This document shows positions 1 to 7,070 of a stretch of DNA of 17,247 bases, piece by piece. Origin of the DNA: JACOTK01 sp038256565. Lineage in GTDB: Bacteria; Actinomycetota; Acidimicrobiia; Acidimicrobiales; CADCSY01. The notes under the pieces were generated by a model, which did no database searches, was not told the DNA's origin, and saw only the letters and a program-made list of their open reading frames with translations. The position numbers and the translations under genes are program-made. The DNA lies in NCBI GenBank assembly GCA_038256565.1, contig JBBSKG010000055.1:1-17247 (forward strand). The letters run 5' to 3'. Numbering within the stretch: the first letter of the stretch is position 1; every line of letters starts with the position of its first letter.

Positions 1-178
1 CGCCAAACACGCCACTAACCCACCATCGTAACGGCCGGGGGTAGTCACGTAAAATATTCCGCTCGGCGTCCTGGCCTTCGGTCTGGCTGTCTACCAAACA
101 ACGGTGGTGCCAAAGCCGTAGCCTCGGACCGAGAGCCGATGGCGGGAGGTTCCGACAACCACTACTTGCTCTATTGCT

Positions 179-856
179 CTATTCCACAATGGGCTGATCG
201 GGATATTCGTAGTTCGAAAAGATGGCAACGTAGGGAGCAGGGTCACCTTCCCACCCAAGAGCAGAGATCTGAGCAACCGTCCGGCGTCCGCCAATCGAGC
301 GCAGAATCTCAAATGTGCTCGCAGTCACCGTGGCCCCAGGGTCGCCTTCACCCAGAACTCGTTCAGTTCCGTCAGGGCGAACGAGTAACGCTGGTAACCC
401 TGCACCGACAATGCGGCCCGAAAGAGCGTCCAGGTAGCCGGTGGCGGCTAGTTCATATGTAGCGCCCTCTCTGGCACCGGGAAGACCAAGCGCCCCACGA
501 ATATCCTGCTCATGTGTCACAAGGTCACCGATGAGCAAATCACCCATCATCGGGGGCATATTTGTCAACCAAGTGTCGATCTTCGGGCCGACCTCGTCCC
601 ATTCGTCGAGAAGCTCGCTCAGGTTAAGCCCCTTGCGGGCATCGACAGCAGCCTGAATCCACTCATGCACATCACCGCTGGGGAAGTTGCCCTCTGTCAT
701 GTCGGCGGCAACACCAACGACGTGGCCCATCAGGCTCCGCACGTCCCACTTGGGACAGGCCAATGTCATGGTGGACAACTGAGCCTCGTCGAGGCCAGCG
801 AGAAAGCCTGAAAGGCGTTGGCGGCCTTCAACGTGAGCCTTTGCGTATTGCGACAT
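179..856 (-). CDS. Maleylpyruvate isomerase family (MDMPI/DinB-fold) mycothiol-dependent enzyme
   Basis: The 225-residue product matches the TIGR03083-type family: a four-helix DinB-like domain with the N-terminal signature WDVRSLMGHV (residues 37-46), a central DLVTHEQDIRGALG (110-123) and a small C-terminal domain. Characterised relatives use mycothiol and a metal held by His, Glu and His; the equivalents here appear to be His45, Asp110 and His114, so the acidic ligand would be Asp, which other members also show. The substrate cannot be told from sequence: maleylpyruvate isomerase, thiol transferase and DinB-like roles are all possible. I chose the ATG at 856 because AAGGGG lies four bases upstream; in-frame ATG and longer starts further up (877, 901) lack such a site. 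The gene stands alone on its strand and diverges from the methyltransferase gene. Confidence 0.85.
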   Translation of the reverse strand: MSQYAKAHVEGRQRLSGFLAGLDEAQLSTMTLACPKWDVRSLMGHVVGVAADMTEGNFPSGDVHEWIQAAVDARKGLNLSELLDEWDEVGPKIDTWLTNMPPMMGDLLIGDLVTHEQDIRGALGLPGAREGATYELAATGYLDALSGRIVGAGLPALLVRPDGTERVLGEGDPGATVTASTFEILRSIGGRRTVAQISALGWEGDPAPYVAIFSNYEYPDQPIVE

Positions 857-860
857 CGTT

Positions 861-866
861 CCCCTT
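861..866 (-). promoter_or_regulatory. Ribosome binding site for the MDMPI-family gene
   Basis: AAGGGG on the minus strand sits four bases before the ATG at 856 and decides between three in-frame starts. Confidence 0.7.
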
Positions 867-938
867 TTGATCATGGCGCACCCCTTGGAGCACCGGGGCA
901 AGCATAGGATCGGACATCTGTCTGCGGCGATTGTGGGA

Positions 939-944
939 TAGACA
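939..944 (+). promoter_or_regulatory. Possible -10 element for a leaderless methyltransferase transcript
   Basis: TAGACA occupies bases -13 to -8 relative to the ATG at 952, and there is no Shine-Dalgarno sequence in front of that ATG. The spacing is the same as for the TAnnnT hexamers before 7022, 7071 and 15628. The hexamer lacks the final T of the consensus and no -35 is recognisable, so this is the weakest of the four. Confidence 0.3.
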
Positions 945-951
945 ATGCGCT

Positions 952-1575
952 ATGGGTATCTACGAAGATCGAGTACTTCCACGAGTGATTGACATGCTCT
1001 TGAGCGGTCCTGTGTTCGCCAAGCTTCGGCGACGTGTGGCCTCCGGCCTTGAGGGTGAAGTTCTCGAGGTTGGCTTTGGTTCAGGACGCAACGTGCCGTT
1101 CTACCCGCCCGCCGTACAAAGGGTTCAAGCCGTGGACCCGGCTACGGCAGGTCGAAAGATCGCTGCCAAACGAGTCGCAGCGAGCAGCGTGCCAGTGGAA
1201 TACATCGGCCTCGATGGACAACGTCTGGCGTTGGAGGACAACAGTGTTGACCACGTGCTCGTCACTTGGACGCTGTGCACGATCCCCGATGTCGGGCTCG
1301 CCCTGCGGGAGATCCACCGAGTGTTGCGACCTGGGGGTGCGCTTCATTTCGTGGAACATGGTCGTGCACCTGACCCAAACATTGCCCGTTGGCAAGACCG
1401 CCTCACACCTCTTCAGCGCCGAATCGGAGGAGGTTGCCACTTGAACCGATCGATCGATCAACTGATTGTCAATGCTGGATTCGAGATTGTGAAGCTTGAC
1501 AATTTCTTCGTCAAGGGGCCCAAGCCTTTCGGCTACATGTACGAAGGCGTCGCAGTCCCAGTCAAGAAAAGCTGA
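952..1575 (+). CDS. Class I SAM-dependent methyltransferase (Methyltransf_11 / METTL7-like)
   Basis: The 207-residue cytoplasmic protein carries the class I methyltransferase motifs in order: motif I EVGFGSG (39-45) for SAM binding, an acidic residue at the end of beta-2 (Asp62), a post-motif DGQRLALEDNSVDHVL (88-103), and HRVLRPGG (122-129) followed by FVEHG (133-137). The later segment GGGCHLNRSID (159-169) resembles UbiE/COQ5- and METTL7-like methyltransferases, which act on lipids, quinones or small thiols. The acceptor here is unknown. An ATG at 952 is preferred; a TTG at 931 would add seven residues that do not look conserved. No ribosome binding site is visible, which fits a leaderless start. 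It is followed after 161 bases by a thioesterase gene on the same strand, which has its own good ribosome binding site. Confidence 0.85.
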   Translation: MGIYEDRVLPRVIDMLLSGPVFAKLRRRVASGLEGEVLEVGFGSGRNVPFYPPAVQRVQAVDPATAGRKIAAKRVAASSVPVEYIGLDGQRLALEDNSVDHVLVTWTLCTIPDVGLALREIHRVLRPGGALHFVEHGRAPDPNIARWQDRLTPLQRRIGGGCHLNRSIDQLIVNAGFEIVKLDNFFVKGPKPFGYMYEGVAVPVKKS

Positions 1576-1656
1576 CCGGTCACGGACTTTTCCCTTGACA
1601 AGCGATTCGAAGAAGCGTCGACCGACGGCGAATGCGTCCACCCCGGGCCCGACCCG

Positions 1657-1678
1657 CTTCCTGCCCAAATTCAGGAAG
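1657..1678 (+). terminator. Small inverted repeat after the methyltransferase gene
   Basis: CTTCCTG (1657-1663) and CAGGAAG (1672-1678) form a perfect 7-bp stem with an 8-base loop in the 161-base gap between the methyltransferase and the thioesterase. No T-run follows, so it may be a weak terminator, an operator or chance. Confidence 0.3.
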
Positions 1679-1736
1679 ATCGCTCCCCTTCCAAGAACTA
1701 GTGTCAAAGAAAAGCTAAATCAGAGGAGCGTCTGTT

Positions 1737-2177
1737 ATGGGAAATATCACATTTGAAAGTTTCGATGCAGAGATTGCTGCGGGCATGTTGAAGTCGGCAC
1801 AGGCCGCAGGGGGGCTGACTGCGTATCTTCAGTTTCGCCATGTGGAACTAACTGCTGGTCGCTTGGTTGCAGAGTTCGATGCACGAGACGAATTGAAGAC
1901 GCCATTTGGAAACCTTCACGGTGGGTGTCTCTCAGCATTTGTGGATCACTGCCTCGGCACGGTCTTTTACCCAGTCATTGCCCGTGGAGCATGGGTGGCA
2001 ACCACCGAGTTCAAGCTCAACCTGACCCGACCAGTAAGCGACGGAACGGTCGTTGCGGTTACCGACATCATTGCCCTCGGAGGCCGTACCGGCGTGGCGA
2101 CAATTCACATCTCCAACAACGACAAACTGGTCTGCGCCGCGCAAGGCACTGTTTCGATCATCAAGCCCAAGGCCTGA
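1737..2177 (+). CDS. PaaI-type hotdog-fold thioesterase
   Basis: The 146-residue protein has the hotdog thioesterase signature GNLHGG (58-63) on the central helix, followed by FVDHCLG (68-74), and a C-terminal beta-sheet region typical of the PaaI/4HBT superfamily, which hydrolyses acyl-CoA thioesters in the cytoplasm. The length is normal for a stand-alone hotdog domain. The ATG at 1737 is well placed behind AGAGGAG (1722-1728). The substrate is unknown; relatives act on phenylacetyl-, hydroxybenzoyl- or medium-chain acyl-CoA. It lies downstream of the methyltransferase on the same strand and converges on the zapE end of the guaB3 unit. It is distinct in sequence from the second hotdog gene starting at 7071. 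Confidence 0.88.
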   Translation: MGNITFESFDAEIAAGMLKSAQAAGGLTAYLQFRHVELTAGRLVAEFDARDELKTPFGNLHGGCLSAFVDHCLGTVFYPVIARGAWVATTEFKLNLTRPVSDGTVVAVTDIIALGGRTGVATIHISNNDKLVCAAQGTVSIIKPKA

Positions 2178-2186
2178 AAGAACAGG

Positions 2187-2212
2187 CTTAACGACCCGAG
2201 ACGGGTCCTAAG
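2187..2212. terminator. Hairpin at convergent junction (thioesterase / zapE)
   Basis: GACCC (2193-2197) and GGGTC (2203-2207) pair around the loop GAGAC, and the outer CTTA (2187-2190) and TAAG (2209-2212) can extend the stem after two unpaired bases on one side and one on the other. It lies in the 30-base gap between two converging genes and includes the zapE stop codon. It lacks a clear T-run on either strand, so a terminator role is inferred from position. Confidence 0.45.
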
Positions 2213-3251
2213 CAACAGCGGCTTCGGACAACAGTGCAGTGAGTCGCGACTCGCAGCGACCGTATTTTTTACGGTAACCACCTAGGCGATAAGACGCATG
2301 AAAGAGTTCATCGACCGAACATCCCGAAGCAAGAAGGGTGATCTCCGCCTCGTACAGCTCATCGACAAACTGCACGAACAAGAGAGCGTCGCCTTGATTC
2401 ACAATTGGATGGAAGCCCTTAACCATCACCACGTCTAGACCATCGAGCAATGGCGAAAATTGGACTGGATGGACACGGCGTAAATGCTCCAACAGATCGT
2501 CAAAATTGTCCACAGATAATGAAGTCGCCCTTGAACTATCAATGCTTGGTCCGGCGATCAGCGCGTCAAGTTCTCCTTCATCAAAAAGTTGCCCGTGAGT
2601 CACCTGGCTGCGCCGGTAGTCAGGGCCATCTACGCGCAGAGTCTCAAAATGTGAGGCTATGGCGGCAATTTCGCGAGTGAAATCTTCGGCGCTGAAACGC
2701 CCCTCTCCCAGACGTTCTGGCAGCGAGTTAGAAGTTGCCGCTACCCGAACTCCTTTGGCAATTACCCCACGCAAAAACGTAACAGCCATCAACGTATTGG
2801 CAACATCATCTAGCTCGAACTCATCAATACAGATCAAACGAAACGATGAAAATGTGCGGACTGCCTCTTCCATGCCCAGAAAGCCAACAGCGGCAGTCAG
2901 TTCGGCAAAGCTCAAATAGGCCGCTGCGAAACCTCGATTGTTGACTTCATGCCACAGCGATGCGAGCAAATGAGTCTTGCCAACTCCATAACCACCATCG
3001 ACATACCGACCATGATGACCCCCAATGTCATCTTCTGGGGCACCGCTTCGTACTCGCCGAAACCACCGGCGTGGCGACCGGTCTGGCGACTGGCTTGGGC
3101 TCGCACCACAAATCTCCTCAGCAAAGGCCAGCATCGCTGCGAGAGCCTCAGACTGAGAAACATGTTCGACATTGGGAACGTAACCAGAGAAACGCACGCC
3201 AGAGAAACGTCGTGGGGGGTGAAATCGCGCCACGAGTTCTTCAGGGCCCAA
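2208..3251 (-). CDS. zapE: AFG1/ZapE-family P-loop ATPase (cell division protein ZapE)
   Basis: The product is an AAA-like ATPase of the ZapE/AFG1 family, which in Escherichia coli binds FtsZ at the division site and in mitochondria helps respiratory-chain quality control. It shows PPRRF (12-16), Walker A GGYGVGKT (86-93), then HLLASLWH and Walker B LICIDE (139-144) with the family FEL just after, an arginine-rich TSNSLPERL (sensor region) and a C-terminal ASYRLGGYRKKYGRCESRL. It follows guaA by 42 bases in the same unit. The first standard start codon is the TTG at 3251. However, the in-frame stretch upstream back to the guaA stop (3293-3252) reads ...WALVDRVPSL, which resembles the usual N-terminus of actinobacterial homologues, so the true protein may begin earlier at a non-standard codon. 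No ribosome binding site is obvious. Confidence 0.88.
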   Translation of the reverse strand: MGPEELVARFHPPRRFSGVRFSGYVPNVEHVSQSEALAAMLAFAEEICGASPSQSPDRSPRRWFRRVRSGAPEDDIGGHHGRYVDGGYGVGKTHLLASLWHEVNNRGFAAAYLSFAELTAAVGFLGMEEAVRTFSSFRLICIDEFELDDVANTLMAVTFLRGVIAKGVRVAATSNSLPERLGEGRFSAEDFTREIAAIASHFETLRVDGPDYRRSQVTHGQLFDEGELDALIAGPSIDSSRATSLSVDNFDDLLEHLRRVHPVQFSPLLDGLDVVMVKGFHPIVNQGDALLFVQFVDELYEAEITLLASGCSVDELFHASYRLGGYRKKYGRCESRLTALLSEAAVA

Positions 3252-3293
3252 CGATGGAACCCGATCAACTAAGGCCCAGTTACCGATTACCGG

Positions 3294-4844
3294 TCACTCC
3301 CATTCAATGGTTCCCGGTGGCTTTGAGGTGATGTCATAAACCACCCGATTCACACCTTCGACCTCATTGATAATCCGATTCGAAAACCGTTCTAGCAGGT
3401 CATAGGGCAACCTTGCCCAGTCGGCAGTCATCGCATCGTCGCTGGTTACTGCACGCACAATTATGGGGTACGCATAGGTGCGCTCATCGCCCATCACACC
3501 CACCGAACGAATATCTGGCAACACCGCAAAGGCCTGCCAAATATCGCGTTCAAGGCCAGCACGTGCGACCTCTTCTCGCACAATGGCATCGGCATGGCGC
3601 AAGATCGCCACGCGCTCAGGAGTCACCTCGCCAATGATCCGCACGCCCAGACCAGGGCCGGGGAAGGGCTGACGCCAGACGATCTCATCAGGAAGGCCCA
3701 ACTCTTCGCCAACCTTGCGCACCTCATCTTTAAACAACAGACGCAACGGTTCGATCAGCTCGAAATCCATATCATCAGGTAGCCCACCGACGTTGTGATG
3801 TGACTTGATCTTCGCTGCCTCAGAGGTTCCTGACTCAATGACATCGGGATACAACGTCCCTTGGACCAAGAACCCAGCGTCTTCCAAACCCTCGGCAGCC
3901 TTTTCGAACTCACGAATGAACTGCTCGCCGATTGCCTTTCGCTTCTCTTCGGGGTCGATGATTCCAGAAAGACGTTCAAAAAAACGATCGGCAGCATGCA
4001 CGTGAACCAAATCAATACCTTGATGGCGCTGGAAAGTGTCGACCACTTGATCGCTCTCGCCTTCACGCATAAGTCCGGTGTCGACATAGACACAGGTGAG
4101 TTGTTTGCCCACGGCGTGATGCACTAATGCCGCCGCAACAGCAGAATCAACTCCCCCAGAAAGCCCGCAGATAACCCTCTCGCCGCCAACCTGAGCCTTG
4201 ACCGCTTCAATCTGAGTCTCAATGATCGAGGTCATCGTCCAGCTAGGCCGAGCATCGCACACACTGTGAAGGAAATGTTCCAGCAGCGCTTGACCTCTAG
4301 GCGTATGCGCCACCTCGGGGTGATATTGCACACCGAAAATCTTGCGACTGGGAGATTCAAGAATGGCAATCGGAGCCTCAGTCGTACCGGCCACCGCATT
4401 GAAACCTTCAGGAAGCACACTGATCGAATCGAAGTGGCTCATCCAGACGTCTTGAGTTACTGGGACAACTGGACCAAGCAACTGCGAGGGGCCCGACATC
4501 TCTAGTGTTGTGCGGCCATATTCGCCCTTGCCAGTGTTAGTAACCTCGCCGCCGAGTTGGTGAGCAATCAGCTGCGCGCCATAACAAATACCCAAGATTG
4601 GAATGCCCAACTCGAAAATCGCAGGGTCAAGCCTTGGGGAACCCTCGACATGAACCGATTTGGGCCCGCCACTCAAGATGATGCCGACGGGGTTATCGGC
4701 AGTGATTTCAGCTGGTGTCACTCGATGCGAAACGATCTTAGAATAGACACGCGCCTCGCGAACGCGACGCGCAATGAGTTGAGCGTACTGCGCTCCGAAA
4801 TCTACGACTAGGACGGTGTCGAAGTCGCCAGTGGGCACCGCCAT
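3294..4844 (-). CDS. guaA: GMP synthase (glutamine-hydrolysing)
   Basis: GuaA converts XMP to GMP using ATP and the ammonia released from glutamine, the last step of guanine nucleotide synthesis in the cytoplasm. The N-terminal class I glutamine amidotransferase domain has the triad Cys87 (in GICYGAQ), His175 and Glu177 (in VQYHPEV). The ATP-pyrophosphatase domain has the PP-loop SGGVDS (229-234), and the C-terminal dimerisation domain ends with the typical DITSKPPGTIEWE. The length of 516 residues is standard and no key residue is missing. The gene begins eight bases after the guaB3 stop. The ATG at 4844 is chosen; a GTG directly before it (4847) is equally possible and would add one residue. 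It clearly shares a transcript with guaB3, and zapE follows in the same reading frame as guaA. Confidence 0.98.
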   Translation of the reverse strand: MAVPTGDFDTVLVVDFGAQYAQLIARRVREARVYSKIVSHRVTPAEITADNPVGIILSGGPKSVHVEGSPRLDPAIFELGIPILGICYGAQLIAHQLGGEVTNTGKGEYGRTTLEMSGPSQLLGPVVPVTQDVWMSHFDSISVLPEGFNAVAGTTEAPIAILESPSRKIFGVQYHPEVAHTPRGQALLEHFLHSVCDARPSWTMTSIIETQIEAVKAQVGGERVICGLSGGVDSAVAAALVHHAVGKQLTCVYVDTGLMREGESDQVVDTFQRHQGIDLVHVHAADRFFERLSGIIDPEEKRKAIGEQFIREFEKAAEGLEDAGFLVQGTLYPDVIESGTSEAAKIKSHHNVGGLPDDMDFELIEPLRLLFKDEVRKVGEELGLPDEIVWRQPFPGPGLGVRIIGEVTPERVAILRHADAIVREEVARAGLERDIWQAFAVLPDIRSVGVMGDERTYAYPIIVRAVTSDDAMTADWARLPYDLLERFSNRIINEVEGVNRVVYDITSKPPGTIEWE

Positions 4845-4852
4845 CACAGTAG

Positions 4853-6016
4853 TTACCGACCCATCCCAACACCCTGTGAACGCTGCAACTGCTTGCCTTC
4901 AGTCAACAGGGCAGGAGCAACCATGACCTCGGCCTTTTGGAACTCCTTGACCGTTTGATAACCACAAGTGGCCATCGATGTGCGTAAGGCCCCAAACAAA
5001 TTGAGACGACCATCGTTTTCACGAGCTGGGCCAACTAGTACTTCTTCGAGCGACCCTCTTATGTCGGTCTTGACCCGAGCGCCGCGCGGCAACGTGGGGT
5101 GAAAAGTAGCCATGCCCCAGTGGTAACCACGACCTGGAGCCTCAGACGCCGCAGCCAATGGTGAACCAATCATCACAGCATCGGCACCACAGGCAATGGC
5201 CTTGGCAATATCGCCACCAGTACTCATGCCCCCGTCTGCAATGACTTGGCAATAAACACCCGTCTCGTCGAGATGGCGCATGCGAGCACCTTGGGCATCA
5301 GCAATGGCTGTTGCTTGTGGAACGCCAATTCCCAAAACCCCACGACTCGTACAAGCATTGCCAGGTCCGACGCCGACCAATACACCAGCAGCGCCAGTAC
5401 GCATGAGGTGAAGCGCTGCTTGATAAGAAGCACAACCACCCACGATGACCGGCATTGGCAGCTCACGTACAAATTTTTTCAAGTTGAGCGGCTCGCCAGT
5501 CTTTGAAACATGCTCGGCTGAGACCACCGTGCCCTGAATCACCAACAGGTCAAGCTCTGCCTCAAGAATGGCGGGCACAAACGACTCGGTGCGTTGTGGC
5601 GTAACCGATGCACAAGACACAACACCAGCTTCTTTAATCTGGCGAATGCGGGGAACAATCAATTCAAGCTTGACTGGCTCGCTATAAATCTCTTGCATGC
5701 GAAGCGTCGCCTTCTCAGCTGACAACTCAGCAATCTCTTCAAACAAAGGTTCGGGGTCTTCATAGCGAGTCCACAACCCTTCGAGATTGAGCACACCAAC
5801 ACCGCCAAGACGCCCCATCTCAATCGCTGTAGCTGGACTTATCACCCCATCCATTGCAGATCCCATGAGGGGAAGCTCAAATCGAAAGGCATCTATCTCC
5901 CACGAGATATCAACGTCTTCAGGGTCTCGGGTACGTCTTGAAGGAACGATCGCAATGTCGTCAAAGCCATACGCTCGACGTCCAGACTTTCCGATACCAA
6001 TTTCGACCTCGGCCAC
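4853..6016 (-). CDS. guaB3: GuaB3-type IMP dehydrogenase-related protein (lacking CBS domains)
   Basis: The 387-residue protein is a TIM barrel of the IMPDH/GMP reductase superfamily without the CBS pair that makes a typical IMPDH about 490 residues long. It keeps the catalytic-loop cysteine Cys222 in GPGNACTSRG, the nucleotide-phosphate motif IADGGMSTGGD (259-269) and the N-terminal GFDDIAIVPSRRTRDPEDVD of the GuaB3 branch. GuaB3 proteins accompany guaB and guaA in many actinobacteria; work on a cyanobacterial GuaB3 reported GMP reductase activity, so a purine-salvage role is likelier than de novo IMP oxidation. The start is a GTG with GAGG-like sequence upstream. A TAGACT hexamer at 6056-6061 could be its -10, without a clear -35. 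guaA follows after eight bases. A full-length guaB is not in this window. Confidence 0.92.
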   Translation of the reverse strand: MAEVEIGIGKSGRRAYGFDDIAIVPSRRTRDPEDVDISWEIDAFRFELPLMGSAMDGVISPATAIEMGRLGGVGVLNLEGLWTRYEDPEPLFEEIAELSAEKATLRMQEIYSEPVKLELIVPRIRQIKEAGVVSCASVTPQRTESFVPAILEAELDLLVIQGTVVSAEHVSKTGEPLNLKKFVRELPMPVIVGGCASYQAALHLMRTGAAGVLVGVGPGNACTSRGVLGIGVPQATAIADAQGARMRHLDETGVYCQVIADGGMSTGGDIAKAIACGADAVMIGSPLAAASEAPGRGYHWGMATFHPTLPRGARVKTDIRGSLEEVLVGPARENDGRLNLFGALRTSMATCGYQTVKEFQKAEVMVAPALLTEGKQLQRSQGVGMGR

Positions 6017-6116
6017 GCCTCATCCACCTCGTTCGTTGGTTACTCCCGAAAAATCAGTCTACCCAAGGCAACCGAAATCGAGAGAGTCCGCGCATCGATA
6101 ATCAGTTTGGTGATGA

Positions 6117-6851
6117 TCAATCGAGTGGTACGCCAAGTGCAACCATTAAGAACTGACGAAGCATCGCTCCAGTCGCTCCCCACACAGTGTCGCCTACGAG
6201 ATCAAAGAACCACAAGGGTCGAGTCGTACCGCCAAAGGTCCATAGTTCTTCTCGGTAAACCTCATCAAGAGCAAGCTCTCGAAGTGGCACATGCAAGATT
6301 TGCTCGACTTCGTGAGGGTTTGCTTTCAGACCCGCAGGACGGCCTGGCAACACCCCGACAAATGGGGCGATAAAGCTCTTTGAGGTGATCGTGGCGTGAT
6401 GATGCCACTCACGAACAATCTCGACTGAGCTGGGGTCAAGGCCTATCTCTTCTTGTGCTTCACGCAAAGCAGTGTCGACCAAGGCCTCATCGCCATCACG
6501 TCGTCCGCCCGGGAAACAGACCTCTCCCCGATGCGCTCGAAGGTGTTGCGCCCGGCGGGTGAGCACAACGTGGGTCTCGCCCTCCTCTTCGAAGAGTGCC
6601 ACCAATACCGCAGCCCCCTGAACCCCCTCGGTGAGTGCCAACGGCTCTCGCTCAGGGACATCTAGGAGGTTGACACACACCCGATCGATATCGAAACGAC
6701 GTTCGCTCGGATGCAGCCCAGACCACGGAGCGGGAAAGCCGAGTTGTGCGTTGTCGGGCCGCGGAATGATCTGGGGACCGCCTCTTCCGATAACAGGTTC
6801 AATCACAGGTTCGACCACAGCGACCTCATCTGTCACACCCACTGAACCCAA
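6117..6851 (-). CDS. Nudix hydrolase, CoA-pyrophosphatase (NudL-like)
   Basis: The protein has a complete Nudix box (residues 116-138: Gly116, Glu122, Arg130-Glu131, Glu134-Glu135, Gly137), which binds the catalytic metal ions. Just before it, LTRRAQHLRAHRGEVCFPGG (97-116) matches the signature of the CoA diphosphatase subgroup (NudL/YeaB, UPF0035), which splits CoA or acyl-CoA into 4'-phosphopantetheine and 3',5'-ADP. About 80 residues precede the Nudix domain, including a proline-rich segment RPDNAQLGFPAPW. The reading frame opens with TTG at 6851, six bases after the upstream small gene stops; GTG codons at 6842 and 6836 are alternatives, and none has a clear ribosome binding site, so translation probably depends on coupling to the small gene. 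Which nucleotide it uses in vivo is inferred from the subgroup motif. Confidence 0.9.
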   Translation of the reverse strand: MGSVGVTDEVAVVEPVIEPVIGRGGPQIIPRPDNAQLGFPAPWSGLHPSERRFDIDRVCVNLLDVPEREPLALTEGVQGAAVLVALFEEEGETHVVLTRRAQHLRAHRGEVCFPGGRRDGDEALVDTALREAQEEIGLDPSSVEIVREWHHHATITSKSFIAPFVGVLPGRPAGLKANPHEVEQILHVPLRELALDEVYREELWTFGGTTRPLWFFDLVGDTVWGATGAMLRQFLMVALGVPLD

Positions 6852-6857
6852 GCGAAG

Positions 6858-7022
6858 TCAGTCTGAAACCTGTTGGCCGAGCTGCTCCGTCAGGTCTTCC
6901 AGCAAGTCACGCAACCCGCCCGTCTTTAGATTAGCGATAACCCGACCAGGAGGCGTCTCGCCTTTCTCCCACTCCATCCAGTAGGCAAGCAACTTATTCG
7001 GATCAGGAGGAGGACGATTCAT
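6858..7022 (-). CDS. Small acidic-tailed protein of 54 residues, function unknown
   Basis: The ORF codes for 54 residues: a proline-rich start (MNRPPPDPNKLL), a tryptophan pair in YWMEWEKGETPPG (14-26), then a predicted amphipathic stretch VIANLKTGGLRDLLEDL (28-44) and an acidic end. There is no signal peptide or membrane segment. Supporting points are the tight spacing to the Nudix gene (six bases), protein-like composition, and TAGGCT at -13 to -8 of the ATG, matching a leaderless promoter. A longer in-frame reading up to 7205 would run antisense through the start of the divergent thioesterase gene and is rejected. It resembles short conserved actinobacterial proteins that I cannot name with certainty; no function can be assigned. 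Co-transcription with the Nudix gene is likely. Confidence 0.75.
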   Translation of the reverse strand: MNRPPPDPNKLLAYWMEWEKGETPPGRVIANLKTGGLRDLLEDLTEQLGQQVSD

Positions 7023-7029
7023 AACCCCG

Positions 7030-7035
7030 AGCCTA
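7030..7035 (-). promoter_or_regulatory. Putative -10 element for leaderless small gene/Nudix transcript
   Basis: TAGGCT on the minus strand fits TAnnnT and spans -13 to -8 relative to the ATG at 7022. There is no ribosome binding site in between, so transcription probably starts at or next to the ATG. No convincing -35 is seen. Confidence 0.45.
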
Positions 7036-7057
7036 CCGCCCCATGCCCGAGACAGCC

Positions 7058-7063
7058 TAAGAT
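7058..7063 (+). promoter_or_regulatory. Putative -10 element for leaderless thioesterase transcript
   Basis: TAAGAT fits TAnnnT and spans -13 to -8 relative to the ATG at 7071, in mirror image to the divergent element at 7030-7035. This supports 7071 rather than the in-frame ATG at 7062, which would overlap the hexamer. Confidence 0.45.
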
Positions 7064-7070
7064 GCCCATC

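Noticed and set aside
1..178. Possible RNA gene or promoter at the left edge
   Set aside because: Only a short palindrome (CTCGG-A-CCGAG, near 123-133) was seen. There is no tRNA T-arm, no convincing promoter pair and no coding frame.
1595..1600. TTGACA, a perfect -35 hexamer upstream of the first thioesterase
   Set aside because: No -10-like hexamer lies 16-18 bases downstream, so a promoter cannot be supported.
1081..1707. A 208-codon minus-strand ORF opposite the methyltransferase
   Set aside because: It is the antisense reading of a well-supported gene, has no recognisable domain and runs past the end of that gene only by chance openness.
2912..3268. A second minus-strand ORF overlapping zapE in another frame
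   Set aside because: zapE carries Walker A and B motifs in its own frame; this one has none.
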